A stretch of 64,000 nucleotides of DNA, taken from an uncultured Pelagibacteraceae bacterium. GTDB lineage: Bacteria > Pseudomonadota > Alphaproteobacteria > Pelagibacterales > Pelagibacteraceae. The notes beneath the pieces are model-generated. The model did no database searches and had not been told where the DNA came from. It saw only the letters and a list, made by a program, of their open reading frames with translations. The position numbers and the translations under genes were made by a program. This document shows, one piece after another, positions 44,965 through 56,096 of this stretch (the first letter of the stretch is position 1; every line of letters begins with the position of its first letter). The stretch is from assembly GCA_902570505.1 (NCBI GenBank), contig CACFYR010000001.1, positions 62,001 to 126,000 of the forward strand. The letters run 5' to 3'.

Positions 44965-46509
44965 ATGGAATATAAAAAAGATCTAGAGATTGTAAATTTA
45001 GAGTTTAAAAAGAAAAATTTTATAAAAGCTAAAAAAATTTGTAAAGAAATACTATTAAAATACCCAGATAAATCTTATCCATACAACCTCTATGGTTTGA
45101 TACTTCAAAAACTTAGAGATTATAAAGAGTCACTATTTTATTTTAAAAAAGCTTTAGAAATAGATTCTCATCTAATATATACCAAACATAATTTAGCAAA
45201 CTCTTACAAAAATCTTTTCAAATATCATTTGGCGGAGAAACTTTATTTAGAGGTGCTAGCTGAAAAAAATGATTACCAAAAATGTTGGTATAACTATGCA
45301 TTACTTAAACAGATTTTAAATGATTATAGTAATAGTATAAAATTTTTTCAAAAATCCTTAGAATTTGAACCTAATCATGTTGGATCTCTTTTTGGTTTAG
45401 CAACCTGTTATCAACACCTGGGTGAAAAAAATAAATCTTTGGAAGTGACTAATAAAATTTTAAAAATTGACCCTAAATTGACCGGTGTTTATAGATTAAT
45501 CAGCTCAATGACTAGTTATAAAACTGATAGTAGTCTTATTTATAGAATTGAAGAACTTCTTGAAAATGGGACACTAGAGAACTGGCAAAAAGCTGACTTA
45601 TATTTTTCTTTAAGCAAAGGTTTTGATGATTTAGGTGATTACAAAAAGTCCTTTGAATATTCTCAAAAAGGTAACATGATTAAAAGATCAGATTTGGAAT
45701 ACAATATTTCAAAAGATAAAAAACTCTTTTCAAGTATTAAAAAATGTTTCGAAAATTTTGAGTTTAATAAAATTTCAAAGTCTAAACATGAAATAAAAAT
45801 TATCTTTATCGTTGGTTTACCAAGATCTGGGACTTCATTAGCAGAGCAAATTTTATCATCCCACAAAAACATTCATGGCTTGGGGGAATTGATTTACATT
45901 CGTAAATTAATTTTTGAAAACATTGTTACAAAAAACGAAATTAACAAAGAATTATTTTTAAATTCAGTAAAAGAAAGCAAAATTACTGAGGAGTATTTTA
46001 ATATTATCTCTAATTATAAATTAAAAAAAAAAGTAATAATAGATAAAGCCCCACTTAATTTTATATGGTTAGGTTTTATCAGAGTTTTTTTTCCAAATTC
46101 TAAAATAATACATTGCACAAGAAATATTTATGACACATCATTGTCTATTTATAAAAATATGTTTGAAGCAAAGCATTTAGGTTGGTCTTTTACCGAAGAG
46201 GAAATAGCATCTTTTATTAAAATTTATAGTGATTTGATGAATTTTTGGAAAAGTAAAATAGGAAACAATATTTATGAGTTGAATTATGAGAATATTATTA
46301 AAGACAAAAAAAACGAGATCAAAAAATTAATTAATTTTTGCGATGAAGAAATGGATGATGCTTGTTTAAATCATAAAAATAATAAAACTCCAATTAAAAC
46401 TTTAAGTTCATTTCAAGCCAGAAAAGACTTGTATGTGTCTTCAATTAACAAAAGCAAATATTATAAAGATAGTTTGCAAAAACTATTTAAAATTTTAGGT
46501 CAAAATTAA
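44965..46509 (+). CDS. TPR-repeat sulfotransferase, copy 2
   Basis: 514 aa, same architecture as the preceding gene and clearly a tandem duplicate: TPR half (KSYPYNLYGLILQKLRDYKESLFYFKKALEIDSH), then IIFIVGLPRSGTSLAEQILSSH near 276-297 and KIIHCTRNIYDTSLSIYKNMF near 380-400. Both end with a KTPIxTxSxxQARKxxYxSSINKxxxY segment, showing common descent. The two sequences have diverged considerably, so they probably act on different acceptors. Confidence 0.88.
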   Translation: MEYKKDLEIVNLEFKKKNFIKAKKICKEILLKYPDKSYPYNLYGLILQKLRDYKESLFYFKKALEIDSHLIYTKHNLANSYKNLFKYHLAEKLYLEVLAEKNDYQKCWYNYALLKQILNDYSNSIKFFQKSLEFEPNHVGSLFGLATCYQHLGEKNKSLEVTNKILKIDPKLTGVYRLISSMTSYKTDSSLIYRIEELLENGTLENWQKADLYFSLSKGFDDLGDYKKSFEYSQKGNMIKRSDLEYNISKDKKLFSSIKKCFENFEFNKISKSKHEIKIIFIVGLPRSGTSLAEQILSSHKNIHGLGELIYIRKLIFENIVTKNEINKELFLNSVKESKITEEYFNIISNYKLKKKVIIDKAPLNFIWLGFIRVFFPNSKIIHCTRNIYDTSLSIYKNMFEAKHLGWSFTEEEIASFIKIYSDLMNFWKSKIGNNIYELNYENIIKDKKNEIKKLINFCDEEMDDACLNHKNNKTPIKTLSSFQARKDLYVSSINKSKYYKDSLQKLFKILGQN

Positions 46510-46553
46510 ATAAACTGATTTAATAAGTAGACTAAATATATATAATCTTGAGC

Positions 46554-47888
46554 ATGACAATTTATGCACTTTCATCGGGACCAGGCTTATCAGGATTAGC
46601 AGTTATTAGAATTTCTGGCGATCAATGCATGAAAATATTAAAGGAGATTGCTAAAATTTCTAATCCTATACCAAGAACAGCAACATTAACTAACTTTTAT
46701 AAGCAAGAAAGTAATGAAGTCATTGATGAAGGTATAATTATTTGGTTTCCCTCACCAAAAAGCTATACAGGTGAAGATGTTTTAGAATTTCATGTTCATG
46801 GGAGCAGGGCTGTCATAAATTCTATTTTAGAAACTTTATCAAAAATAAATGGTTGCAGAATTGCTGAACCCGGTGAATTTACAAAAATTGCTTTTGAAAA
46901 TGGCAAAATAGATTTATTGAAAGCAGAAAGTATCGGAGATCTAATCGCAGCAGAAACTGAGATTCAAAGAAGGCAAGCAATTGATGTTATGTCAGGTAAT
47001 CACGGAAAAAAATATGCTAATTGGAGAGAAAAATTAATTAAAATTTTATCAAATATTGAAGCCAAAATAGACTTTCCTGAAGAAGATCTTCCAAAAAACA
47101 TATTAGAAGATATTAAGAAAAATTCCTCAAATGTAAAAAATGAGATGATTAAAACTCTAGATGATCAAAGAGTTGGAGAAAGAATTAGAGAGGGATTTAA
47201 AATTGCTATATTAGGTCCAGCTAACGCTGGTAAATCATCTTTACTAAATTATTTATCCAGAAGAGAAGTTGCAATTGTGTCTGAAGTAGCAGGAACAACT
47301 AGAGATGTTATCGAGACTCACCTGAATATCGATGGATATCCAGTTATTATGTCAGATACAGCCGGTATAAGAGATGCTAAAGATGAAATAGAGAAAAAGG
47401 GAATTAAATTAGCTTTAAAAAAGGCAGAAGATGCAGATTTAAATATAGTTGTTATTGAACCTAAAAATGGCTATTTTACTGGCGTTTTGAGAGGTTTGGT
47501 AAATTCAGATAAGACAATTCTCGTAGTAAATAAGTCGGATCTTGGAACAGATAAAATTGAAAATGAACTTGAAAGATTTAATCCAATTTATATTTCAATT
47601 AAAAATGAAACAAATTTAAATAATTTAATTTTTAATATTAGAGATAAGTTAAAAAATAAATTTCTTTCCACAGAGGATACAATAATTACAAGAGAGAGAC
47701 ACAGGCAACACTTAATAAAGTGTGTTGAGTATTTGGAAAATTTTGAAAATAAAAATGATACGGGAGATTTTGATAAAGCAGCTGAAGATCTCAGACTAGC
47801 TACTAGGCAGCTTGGTATGATTGTTGGCAAAGTCGATGTTGAGGAGATTTTAGGCTCAATTTTTAGCGACTTTTGTATAGGCAAATAA
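46554..47888 (+). CDS. mnmE: tRNA modification GTPase MnmE
   Basis: 444 aa from the ATG at 46554, giving MTIYALSSGPGLSGLAVIRISG. The N-terminal folate-binding domain has GEDVLEFHVHGS; the embedded G domain has G1 GPANAGKSSLLN (around 220), G3 DTAGIRD, G4 NKSD; the last residues FCIGK carry the catalytic Cys. With MnmG it makes cmnm5 on U34 of tRNAs. Confidence 0.96.
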   Translation: MTIYALSSGPGLSGLAVIRISGDQCMKILKEIAKISNPIPRTATLTNFYKQESNEVIDEGIIIWFPSPKSYTGEDVLEFHVHGSRAVINSILETLSKINGCRIAEPGEFTKIAFENGKIDLLKAESIGDLIAAETEIQRRQAIDVMSGNHGKKYANWREKLIKILSNIEAKIDFPEEDLPKNILEDIKKNSSNVKNEMIKTLDDQRVGERIREGFKIAILGPANAGKSSLLNYLSRREVAIVSEVAGTTRDVIETHLNIDGYPVIMSDTAGIRDAKDEIEKKGIKLALKKAEDADLNIVVIEPKNGYFTGVLRGLVNSDKTILVVNKSDLGTDKIENELERFNPIYISIKNETNLNNLIFNIRDKLKNKFLSTEDTIITRERHRQHLIKCVEYLENFENKNDTGDFDKAAEDLRLATRQLGMIVGKVDVEEILGSIFSDFCIGK

Positions 47889-47960
47889 CCATAATCAGAT
47901 ATATTTCAAAAAAATTAAGTGTTTTCTTGTAAATTTTAATATCAATAATAAATTACAATT

Positions 47961-49832
47961 ATGAAAAACGAATTGTGCTTTGAAGTAGTTGTTATAGGAG
48001 GAGGTCATGCTGGTTGTGAGGCAGCGGCAGCATCTGCACGTCTAGGAATTAATACTGCATTGTTTACTCACAAATTTGAAACTATTGGAGAAATGTCCTG
48101 TAATCCTGCCATAGGTGGATTGGGTAAAGGGCACTTAGTTCGTGAAATAGATGCTCTAGATGGTCTAATGGCCGATGTTGCAGATAAGTCAGGTATACAA
48201 TTTAGATTATTAAATAGAAGTAGAGGACCAGCAGTTCGTGGACCCCGTACCCAAAGTGATAGATCTCTTTATAAAAAATATATGCAAGAAAAACTTCTAA
48301 ACTATTGTAATTTAAGCATTTTTTCTGATCCTGTAATTAAGTTTATTTTTGAAAATAATGCTATAAATGGTTTTATTACTCAATCTGGAAAAGAAATTAA
48401 ATCATCTAAGATAGTTCTGACAACAGGAACTTTTTTGAATGGTTTGATACATATTGGTGACAAACAGACACCAGCAGGTAGATATAATGAAAAACCATCA
48501 ACAGGTTTAAGTGAGCAACTAGAAAAATTTAAATTTAAAATGGGTAGATTAAAAACTGGCACACCTCCAAGATTAGATGGTCGTACAATTAATTTTAGTA
48601 TTTTAGAAGAACAAACTGCTGATAAAAATCCATACTTTTTTTCTTTTTTGACCAAGAGAAATTTAAACAAACAAATATCTTGTAGGATGACGTACACTAA
48701 TGAAAAAGTTCATAAAATTATTTCAAAAAATTTACATAGAAGTGCAATGTATTCTGGTAACATTCAAGGTGTTGGACCTAGGTATTGTCCATCAATAGAG
48801 GATAAGATAAAAAAATTTGCTGATAAGCAAAGACATCAAATTTTTTTAGAGCCTGAGGGATTAAATGATCATACAATATATCCTAACGGCATCTCCACCT
48901 CTTTACCAGCTGAAGTACAGCATGAAATATGCAATAATATCAATGGTTTAGAGAATGTTAAAATTATTAGGCCAGGTTATGCAATAGAGTATGATTATGT
49001 TGATCCAAGAGAACTATTTTTAACTTTAGAAGCTAAAAAGATTAAAAATTTATACTTAGCTGGACAAATAAACGGAACTACAGGTTACGAGGAAGCAGCT
49101 GCTCAAGGGCTTATAGCTGGAGTAAATGCTGCTTTATCAATAATGAAAAAAGAACCTTTTATACTAGATAGATCAGAAGCATATATTGGAGTAATGATTG
49201 ATGATCTTGTCACAAAAGGAGTAGCTGAACCATATAGAATGTTCACCTCGAGAGCTGAATATAGATTGTCACTCAGATCAGATAATGCTGATATACGATT
49301 AACTCAAAAGGGAATTGATTACGGTTTAGTCTCAGAATTTAGAGGTAAATTATTCAAGGAAAAGTTTGATAATTTGTCGAAAATTCAAGTTAAAATGGAT
49401 AAATTGCAGATTTCCCCAACAAAAGTATTAAAATACGGAATTATTATTGCAAAAGACGGGGTTAATAGGTCTGCAACCCAAATTCTAGGTCAAAATTCTG
49501 TTAATATGGAAAAAATACGTGAAATATGGCCTGAAATAGAGTTTTTTTCGCGTGAAATTGACGAGCAAATTGAGATTAACTCACATTACAAAGGATATTT
49601 AAAGAGACAAAAGGCAGATATATTAGCCTTTAAACGAGATGAAAATCTTCTTATCCCTGATAATTTAGATTATGATATGTTTTCTGGTTTATCAAATGAG
49701 GTAAAATCAAAATTCAAGAAAATTAAGCCTAAAACAATGGGACAAGCACTAAGAATTGACGGAATTACACCTGCAGCGGTATATATTTTGTTGTCTCATC
49801 TCAAAAGAAAGTCTATTAAGCATATAGCTTGA
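47961..49832 (+). CDS. mnmG: tRNA uridine-5-carboxymethylaminomethyl modification enzyme MnmG
   Basis: 623-aa flavoprotein. [21 protein letters not shown] (9-29) binds [29 protein letters not shown] and the [15 protein letters not shown] region follow, and near the end [20 protein letters not shown]. Partner of MnmE. A 72-base gap separates it from mnmE, and rsmG starts within its last codons. Confidence 0.97.
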   Translation: MKNELCFEVVVIGGGHAGCEAAAASARLGINTALFTHKFETIGEMSCNPAIGGLGKGHLVREIDALDGLMADVADKSGIQFRLLNRSRGPAVRGPRTQSDRSLYKKYMQEKLLNYCNLSIFSDPVIKFIFENNAINGFITQSGKEIKSSKIVLTTGTFLNGLIHIGDKQTPAGRYNEKPSTGLSEQLEKFKFKMGRLKTGTPPRLDGRTINFSILEEQTADKNPYFFSFLTKRNLNKQISCRMTYTNEKVHKIISKNLHRSAMYSGNIQGVGPRYCPSIEDKIKKFADKQRHQIFLEPEGLNDHTIYPNGISTSLPAEVQHEICNNINGLENVKIIRPGYAIEYDYVDPRELFLTLEAKKIKNLYLAGQINGTTGYEEAAAQGLIAGVNAALSIMKKEPFILDRSEAYIGVMIDDLVTKGVAEPYRMFTSRAEYRLSLRSDNADIRLTQKGIDYGLVSEFRGKLFKEKFDNLSKIQVKMDKLQISPTKVLKYGIIIAKDGVNRSATQILGQNSVNMEKIREIWPEIEFFSREIDEQIEINSHYKGYLKRQKADILAFKRDENLLIPDNLDYDMFSGLSNEVKSKFKKIKPKTMGQALRIDGITPAAVYILLSHLKRKSIKHIA

Positions 49833-50470
49833 TTGATTCGAACATTTTAAAAACTCAGAAAGATTTTTATTTAAATGTTTCACGTGAAACATTAATAGAG
49901 CTTGATAACTTCGAAAAAGAAATAATATCTAAAAATCGGGATATTAATTTAATATCAAAAAACACAGAAAAACTAATAAAAATAAGGCATATTATAGATA
50001 GTGCACAAACCATTGATTTTATTGATAAAAAAGATATAAAAACTTGCACTGATCTGGGTTCTGGTGCAGGCTTACCCGGTATTGTTTTGGCTATTATGAT
50101 GAAACCTAAAAAACCATATTTCAAAATGATTTTTTACGAAAAAAGTTACCACAAAAGCAATTTTTTAAAAAAAATGTCAAAAAAATTTAAATTAAATACT
50201 GAAATTAACCAAAGAAATATTTTTGAGGAAAAAAATTTAAATACAGATGTGATTGTCTGCAGAGCATTTAAGCCTTTGCCAGTTATATTTGAAATCGCAA
50301 AAAAAAATTTCAGAAATTATAAATATATAATTTTATATTTAGGAAGAAGTGGAAAAAAAATTTTAAAACAAGCACATAAGCTATGGCAATTCGACTATGA
50401 GGAAAAAAAAAGTTTAACCAACGATGAATCTATAATTGTAAAAATTTATAATTTAAAAAAAAATGAGTAA
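49829..50470 (+). CDS. rsmG: 16S rRNA (guanine527-N7)-methyltransferase
   Basis: 213 aa. [20 protein letters not shown] (about 71-90) is the SAM-binding motif; [12 protein letters not shown] and [10 protein letters not shown] are family segments. No ATG fits the conserved N-terminus, so translation probably starts at the TTG at 49829, overlapping the mnmG stop by four bases. The segment NVSRETL (residues 16-22) is encoded by the parS site, so protein and DNA signals share the same bases. Overlaps parA by eight bases. Confidence 0.93.
   Translation: MIDSNILKTQKDFYLNVSRETLIELDNFEKEIISKNRDINLISKNTEKLIKIRHIIDSAQTIDFIDKKDIKTCTDLGSGAGLPGIVLAIMMKPKKPYFKMIFYEKSYHKSNFLKKMSKKFKLNTEINQRNIFEEKNLNTDVIVCRAFKPLPVIFEIAKKNFRNYKYIILYLGRSGKKILKQAHKLWQFDYEEKKSLTNDESIIVKIYNLKKNE
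49874..49893. promoter_or_regulatory. parS centromere site inside rsmG
   Basis: The 16-bp core TGTTTCACGTGAAACA (49876-49891) is identical to the canonical chromosomal parS bound by ParB, and the palindrome extends to 20 bp. It lies in the 5' coding part of rsmG, 570 bases before parA, and about 10.4 kb from the proposed origin. I saw no second copy in the window. Confidence 0.9.
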
Positions 50471-51263
50471 TAAAATTATTTCAATAATAAATCAAAAAGG
50501 TGGAGTAGGAAAAACCACAACAGTAATAAACCTTGCTGCAGGTTTAGCCTTGAAAGGAAAAAAAATTTTAGTAATAGATCTTGATCCACAAGGGAATGCA
50601 ACGACTGGGTTTGGTTTATCAAATACCGAAAGTTCTGAAAAAACTATTTATAGTGTTTTAAATGGAAATAAAAAAATTACAGAAGTTATACAGCCTACAA
50701 AATTTGAAAATCTAAGTTTAATATCCTCAAATGTAGATTTGTCAGGTCTGGAGGTTGAAACAGCCGGAGATAGCAGAAGAGCCTTTAAATTAAAAGACGA
50801 ATTAATGTCTCTAATACACGATTCTAGAGCATCTTATGAGTATGTCTTAATTGACTGTCCACCATCCTTAAGTCTACTAACAATCATGGCGCTTGTAGCT
50901 TCGAATGAGATTTTAGTTCCCTTGCAAACAGAATTCTTTGCATTGGAGGGTCTAACACAGCTTATAAAAACTATAGAAAGAATAAAATCTAACCTAAACC
51001 CCTCTCTTAACATTAGGGGCATACTTTTAACTATGTTTGACAAGCGAAATAACTTGTCTTCACAGGTTGAGAGTGAAGCTAGAAATTACTTTAAAGATAA
51101 AGTCTACTTATCTGTAGTGCCAAGAAATGTAAGATTATCCGAGGCTCCCTCCCATGGAATTCCCGTGCTTGTATACGATAAGTCCTGTCCCGGAAGTAAA
51201 GCCTATTTTAATTTAACAGATGAATTTTTAGACCAGGATAAACTAGAGGTTACGGCCGCATGA
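50463..51263 (+). CDS. parA: Chromosome partitioning ATPase ParA
   Basis: 266 aa. IISIINQKGGVGKTTTVINLA (5-25) contains the deviant Walker A, YVLIDCPPSLSLLTIMAL the Walker B region, and VPRNVRLSEAPSHGIPV the late conserved stretch. It moves the ParB-parS complex to the new pole. Overlaps parB by four bases (ATGA). Confidence 0.97.
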   Translation: MSNKIISIINQKGGVGKTTTVINLAAGLALKGKKILVIDLDPQGNATTGFGLSNTESSEKTIYSVLNGNKKITEVIQPTKFENLSLISSNVDLSGLEVETAGDSRRAFKLKDELMSLIHDSRASYEYVLIDCPPSLSLLTIMALVASNEILVPLQTEFFALEGLTQLIKTIERIKSNLNPSLNIRGILLTMFDKRNNLSSQVESEARNYFKDKVYLSVVPRNVRLSEAPSHGIPVLVYDKSCPGSKAYFNLTDEFLDQDKLEVTAA

Positions 51264-52111
51264 TAAATCCATTTAATAAAAAGAAAGGACTTGGAAGAGG
51301 TTTATCCTCATTAATTGGTGATAATGATGTTACCACAAATAATAATCTTGTATCTATAAGCTCTATAATTCCAAATAAGTTTCAACCAAGAAAAAAATTC
51401 GACCATGATAGTCTTGAGGATTTAACAAAATCTATTAAAGAAAGAGGTGTAATTCAACCACTCATCGTAAGAAATTCAAAAAGAGATGAGTATAAATTTG
51501 AATTAATCGCTGGAGAAAGAAGATTACAAGCTGCACAAAAAGCCGGATTACACGAAGTACCGATTGTTGTAATAGAGGCTAATGATCTAAAATCATTAGA
51601 GCTTGCAATAATTGAGAATGTTCAAAGAAATGATCTAAATCCAATTGAGGAAGCTAATGGATATAAAAGGTTAATAGAAGAATTTTCATATGATCAAGAA
51701 CAAGTGTCAAAATTTATTGGAAAAAGTAGATCACATATATCTAACTCTTTGAGATTGCTAAATTTACCTAAGAATGTATTAAATTTAATTGAGGAAGGTA
51801 GAATTTCGCAGGGCCATGCAAAGGTGTTAGTTGGCTTAGAAAATTCTTATTTTATAGCAAGAAAAATTGTCGATAAAAATCTTTCTGTCAGACAGGCTGA
51901 AAGTTTAATTAAAGCTATTAAGAATCCTAAAAAAAATAAAAATAATATTAAAGATCCAAATATTATGAATTTAGAGAAATCCTTGGAAGATAAAACAGGT
52001 ATAAATGTGAACATTAAAAACTCTAAAAATAACTCTGGACAATTAACTTTTAATTACAAAGACCTAGATCAATTAAATAGATTAATAATGGTTATAAAGG
52101 CAAATTATTAG
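51260..52111 (+). CDS. parB: Chromosome partitioning protein ParB
   Basis: 283 aa. KKGLGRGLSSLIGD at the N-terminus is the ParA-stimulating segment; NKFQPRKKFD, LIAGERRLQAAQKAGL (CTP-binding box II) and ENVQRNDLNPIEEANGY follow; the helix-turn-helix is in QVSKFIGKSRSHISNSLRLLNLP (about 154-176). The C-terminal dimerisation part is present. Converges with holA, overlapping by four bases. Confidence 0.97.
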   Translation: MINPFNKKKGLGRGLSSLIGDNDVTTNNNLVSISSIIPNKFQPRKKFDHDSLEDLTKSIKERGVIQPLIVRNSKRDEYKFELIAGERRLQAAQKAGLHEVPIVVIEANDLKSLELAIIENVQRNDLNPIEEANGYKRLIEEFSYDQEQVSKFIGKSRSHISNSLRLLNLPKNVLNLIEEGRISQGHAKVLVGLENSYFIARKIVDKNLSVRQAESLIKAIKNPKKNKNNIKDPNIMNLEKSLEDKTGINVNIKNSKNNSGQLTFNYKDLDQLNRLIMVIKANY

Positions 52112-53091
52112 TTTGCAGTAGATAATACAAAATCGTAAGTAATTCTTAACGAATTTTCTGTATTTTTTTTTATTATTTTTTCTAATTCATTTATTTCAAA
52201 AATTAGTTGGGAAGAGTTTTTTTTGTCCCATTTTAATAGTTGTTTTTTGACTACATCTTTATCTTTCCAAAAAATTGGGGGTCTAAAATTTGATACAGTC
52301 GTATCCAAATCGTTTGTTTCATCATAGTCATCTCTTAATTTAATTAGTCTTTTTGTTTTATTTAGCATTGTTCTCAATATCAGCATACAATCATCATTTG
52401 TATAAATATTTTCGTTTAATATCTTAGCAGTATCTTTGACATTTTTTGATAAGCAACTATCTACAAGCTCGGACACTGTATAATTTTCTGAAAGACTAAT
52501 TAATTTTAATATATCGGATACATTAACATTTGTGTTTCCACTAATAAACATTTCCACTTTCCCAAGTTCCTGATTGAGATTATTTCTGTCACCCTGACAC
52601 TTATCAACAATGATATTTAAAATCTCTCTTGATATTGGAACATTTATTTTTTTAAAAAAATTCCCACATAATTGTGTAAGTTTTTTATTGTCGTCAGCGT
52701 AAAAAGGAATGCACATTAAGTTAGAGTTTCTTTCAAAAAGATTTCTTAGCTTAGATTTTCTCTCTAAAATTTCAGAAATACAGATAATTTTTATATCTGA
52801 TACATTTTTTTCTAAAATTTTCTCAATAAAATTAACAATTTTATCACTAGTTCTTGATATTAAAATTATTTTTTCTTTTTCAAAAAGTGACTTATTAAAT
52901 ATTTTTGAGTGCATCTCATCTTGATTTTCAATAACCTCTTTTTCGTCGTATTTTTCTATAAGTCCCTTGAAATTTTTAATAAAACAACTTTCTAATACTT
53001 CTTTTTTAAGGCCCTCGTTTTGTCCATAAAATAAATATAGAGAAAAATTGCTTTTCTTTATTTTTTCTAATTCAAAATTCTTAATAATCAT
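52108..53091 (-). CDS. holA: DNA polymerase III delta subunit
   Basis: 327 aa. SLYLFYGQNEGLKKEVLESCF (17-37), KIILISRTSDKIVNFIEKIL, and KCQGDRNNLNQELGKVEMF (about 164-182) are typical clamp-loader delta features. Delta opens the beta clamp. The place, downstream of leuS-lptE, is the standard order in alphaproteobacteria and most other proteobacteria. Confidence 0.92.
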   Translation of the reverse strand: MIIKNFELEKIKKSNFSLYLFYGQNEGLKKEVLESCFIKNFKGLIEKYDEKEVIENQDEMHSKIFNKSLFEKEKIILISRTSDKIVNFIEKILEKNVSDIKIICISEILERKSKLRNLFERNSNLMCIPFYADDNKKLTQLCGNFFKKINVPISREILNIIVDKCQGDRNNLNQELGKVEMFISGNTNVNVSDILKLISLSENYTVSELVDSCLSKNVKDTAKILNENIYTNDDCMLILRTMLNKTKRLIKLRDDYDETNDLDTTVSNFRPPIFWKDKDVVKKQLLKWDKKNSSQLIFEINELEKIIKKNTENSLRITYDFVLSTAN

Positions 53092-53094
53092 TTC

Positions 53095-53538
53095 TTATAG
53101 AGATTGAACATAAATATTTATATCTTGTAAAATTTTTTCTAATAAATTATTTTTTAGATTATTTTCGTAAGTTTTTAATTTAAATTTACTTTCATTATTA
53201 TTGTAGTTAACGACTTCTTTAAAAGAATTTTTTAGATCTTTATCATCTGATGCTATTGATAAATTGACAACAAGCTGCATCGAAAAAGTTTCTGGATTTC
53301 CTTTTTTATTTTTAGATGATATATCTCTTCTATAATTTGATTCTATAGTTACTGAATATATACCTTCACTTTTCTGATACTCTTGTAAATTTTTTGCAAT
53401 ATATCTTGAGGTTCTATCATCATTTAAAATTTTCAATTCTTTTATTGAGAAATTTGAAGTCTTATCAACCAAAATCGATTTATAACCACACGAGTTAAGT
53501 AGAAAGGAAATAAATATTATTGTTAAAATTTTTTTCAT
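53095..53538 (-). CDS. lptE: LPS-assembly lipoprotein LptE
   Basis: 147 aa. Lipoprotein signal with lipobox [12 protein letters not shown] (Cys near 17). GYKSIL followed by an alternating sheet pattern fits LptE, which plugs the LptD barrel for LPS export. Weak sequence conservation; the leuS-lptE-holA order is the main support. Overlaps the leuS stop by four bases. Confidence 0.85.
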   Translation of the reverse strand: MKKILTIIFISFLLNSCGYKSILVDKTSNFSIKELKILNDDRTSRYIAKNLQEYQKSEGIYSVTIESNYRRDISSKNKKGNPETFSMQLVVNLSIASDDKDLKNSFKEVVNYNNNESKFKLKTYENNLKNNLLEKILQDINIYVQSL

Positions 53539-56081
53539 TTTACTAAAATGTTTACAAGTCTGTTCTTTACATAGAAAGTTTTATCTATCTTTTTTTTCAA
53601 TAAAGATTTGTTGATTTTGTCATCTTTTATAATTAATTCCATCAATTCTTTTTCATTCATATTCGGTTTTGCCTTTAAATTCCCTCTTTTTTTTCCATTT
53701 ATCTGAATCACATATTCAATGGTTTCTTTTTTAATTTTATTTCTATCTACTTTCGGCCACTCTAATTTTTCTGTTACACCAAGTTTGTATAAGCATTCGC
53801 TTGCATAATGAGGTATTATGGGTGACATGATTATCAATATCTTTTTATAGTTTTTTAATAAAATATCTCCGTTTATATTTTTGTCCATTAAATCAATCAA
53901 AAAATTATAAGTTTCGTATAAATTGGCAATTAAAACGTTGTAATTAAATTTTTCTAAGTTGTAATTAAATTTTTCTATTGTTTCATTGACAAATATTTCT
54001 AGATTTTTTTCATTAGTATTATCATTTCCTTTAATTTTTATTTTTTCTAAAATCAATTCATTTAGACCCCATAACTTTTGAATAAACTTATATGATGCTT
54101 GCATCCCTTGTTCTGACCACTGAACATCTTTTTCAGGTGGACTGTCAGACAGTATAAATAATCTAACTGCATCAGCACCATAATTATTAATTATCTCCTC
54201 CGGATCTATGGTATTTTTTTTTGATTTGGACATAGATTCTGATGGCCCAATAATGATTTTTTCATTTTTATTACCTTTTAAGAAATAGTCTTTTCCATTT
54301 TCAGTCTCGATATCATTAGGGTTTATCCAATTACCTTTGCTATCCTTATAAGTTTCATGGCATACCATCCCTTGAGTGAATAATCCGTCAAATGGTTCTA
54401 AAAATTTAAAATTTGTATTTTTGTAACCGATAGCTCTCATGAAAAATCTTGAATAAAGCAGATGTAATATTGCATGTTCAACACCTCCAATATATTGATC
54501 GACAGGCATCCAATAGTTAATGCTCTCTAAATCATAACCATACTCTTTTTCTTCAGGAGAACAAAACCTTAAAAAATACCACGACGAGTCAACAAATGTG
54601 TCAAGTGTATCGGTTTCCCTTATAAAATTTTTTCCATTAATCTTAATATGTTTCCAATCTTTATTCTGATCTAAGGGATTGCCTTTTGATTGTAAATTAA
54701 CACTACTAGGTAATTTTACTGGAAGATCCTCTTTTTTAACAGGATGAGGTTCTTCATTCTCATCATAAATAATTGGTATAGGACAACCCCAATATCTTTG
54801 TCTTGAAACACCCCAATCTTTAAGTCTAAAATTAATTTTCTTAACACCTAATTTCTTTTTTTCAAGAATTTCAATGGTTTTAATAACTGAGTCATTTGGA
54901 GCCTTTAAGCCATTTAAAAAATCAGAGTTTATAATGATACCTTCATCTGAAAAGGCTTTATCTTCAACTTTAAAACTCTCATCCTCATTGATAGGTCGCA
55001 CCACAGTTTTTATGTTTAAATTATATTTCAGTGCAAAATCCATATCTCTTTGATCATGCGCTGGACATCCGAAAACTGCACCAAATCCATAATCCATCAA
55101 AACAAAGTTTGCAAAAAATACAGGGACCTTTTTGTCTTTTTCAAAAGGACTGGTCGCTAGTAATTTTGTCTTGAAACCTATTTTTTCTCCTTGGGCAATC
55201 GACTCTTCTGTAGTTCCTGTTTTAGAACACTCATCTTTAAATTTTTTAAAATCTTGGTCATTTTCGTAGAGTTTTGACACAGGGTGGTCAATTGATAAAG
55301 CTAAAAAAGAAATACCAAATAAAGTATCTGGTCTTGTTGTGAAGCACTTAATAGTTTCAAAATCTTTACTACCATCTATTTTGAAGTCTATTTCACAACC
55401 AAAGGATTTGCCTATCCAATTTTTCTGCATTATTTTTACTTTATTTGGCCATTTATTTAAATTGTCTAATTCGTCAAGAAGTACATCTGAGAATTTTGAA
55501 ATGTTAAAAAACCACTGATTTAATTTTTTTCTTTGAACCACAGCCCCTGATCTCCATCCTTTGCCATCAATAACTTGTTCGTTTGCAAGTACTGTTTCGT
55601 CAATAGGATCCCAATTTACATAGTTTTCTTTACGATAAATTAGACCTTTGTTATACATTTCAAGAAAAAATAATTGTTGGTGTTTATAATAATCTTCAGA
55701 ACAAGTCGAAATTTCTCTGTTCCAGTCAATAGACAAACCTAATTTTTTTAGCTGGTTTTTCATTACATTTATGTTCTTTTCCGTCCATTCTTTTGGATTC
55801 AGATTATTCTCTCTGGCTGCGTTTTCAGCGGGCATGCCAAATGAATCCCAACCCATGGGGTGTAAAACATTAAAGTTTTGAAGCAATTTATGTCTGGATA
55901 AAACATCACCAATTGTATAATTTCTTACATGTCCCATATGAATTTTTCCAGAAGGATAAGGAAACATTTCTAAACAATAAAATTTTTTTTTGTTCGTATC
56001 TATTGTTGATTTAAAAATGTTTTTTTCTAACCAATAACTTTGCCATTTTTCTTCAACTTTTTTGAAATTATATCTATTCAC
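53535..56081 (-). CDS. leuS: Leucyl-tRNA synthetase
   Basis: 848 aa. The HIGH-type motif is in [22 protein letters not shown] (about 39-60), the editing domain lies about 220-400 with [15 protein letters not shown], and the KMSKS motif is SMSKSKKNT (around 620). The C-terminal [18 protein letters not shown]-like part is intact. Length is normal. It follows the DUF3576 lipoprotein gene by 15 bases. Confidence 0.97.
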   Translation of the reverse strand: MNRYNFKKVEEKWQSYWLEKNIFKSTIDTNKKKFYCLEMFPYPSGKIHMGHVRNYTIGDVLSRHKLLQNFNVLHPMGWDSFGMPAENAARENNLNPKEWTEKNINVMKNQLKKLGLSIDWNREISTCSEDYYKHQQLFFLEMYNKGLIYRKENYVNWDPIDETVLANEQVIDGKGWRSGAVVQRKKLNQWFFNISKFSDVLLDELDNLNKWPNKVKIMQKNWIGKSFGCEIDFKIDGSKDFETIKCFTTRPDTLFGISFLALSIDHPVSKLYENDQDFKKFKDECSKTGTTEESIAQGEKIGFKTKLLATSPFEKDKKVPVFFANFVLMDYGFGAVFGCPAHDQRDMDFALKYNLNIKTVVRPINEDESFKVEDKAFSDEGIIINSDFLNGLKAPNDSVIKTIEILEKKKLGVKKINFRLKDWGVSRQRYWGCPIPIIYDENEEPHPVKKEDLPVKLPSSVNLQSKGNPLDQNKDWKHIKINGKNFIRETDTLDTFVDSSWYFLRFCSPEEKEYGYDLESINYWMPVDQYIGGVEHAILHLLYSRFFMRAIGYKNTNFKFLEPFDGLFTQGMVCHETYKDSKGNWINPNDIETENGKDYFLKGNKNEKIIIGPSESMSKSKKNTIDPEEIINNYGADAVRLFILSDSPPEKDVQWSEQGMQASYKFIQKLWGLNELILEKIKIKGNDNTNEKNLEIFVNETIEKFNYNLEKFNYNVLIANLYETYNFLIDLMDKNINGDILLKNYKKILIIMSPIIPHYASECLYKLGVTEKLEWPKVDRNKIKKETIEYVIQINGKKRGNLKAKPNMNEKELMELIIKDDKINKSLLKKKIDKTFYVKNRLVNILVK

Positions 56082-56096
56082 GAAACTTAAATTATT

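Noticed and set aside
53937-53978. A 21-base tandem near-duplication in leuS (20 of 21 identical), encoding EKFNYN twice
   Set aside because: The protein keeps the normal family spacing in this helix, so it looks like convergence of A/T-rich codons rather than a true insertion.
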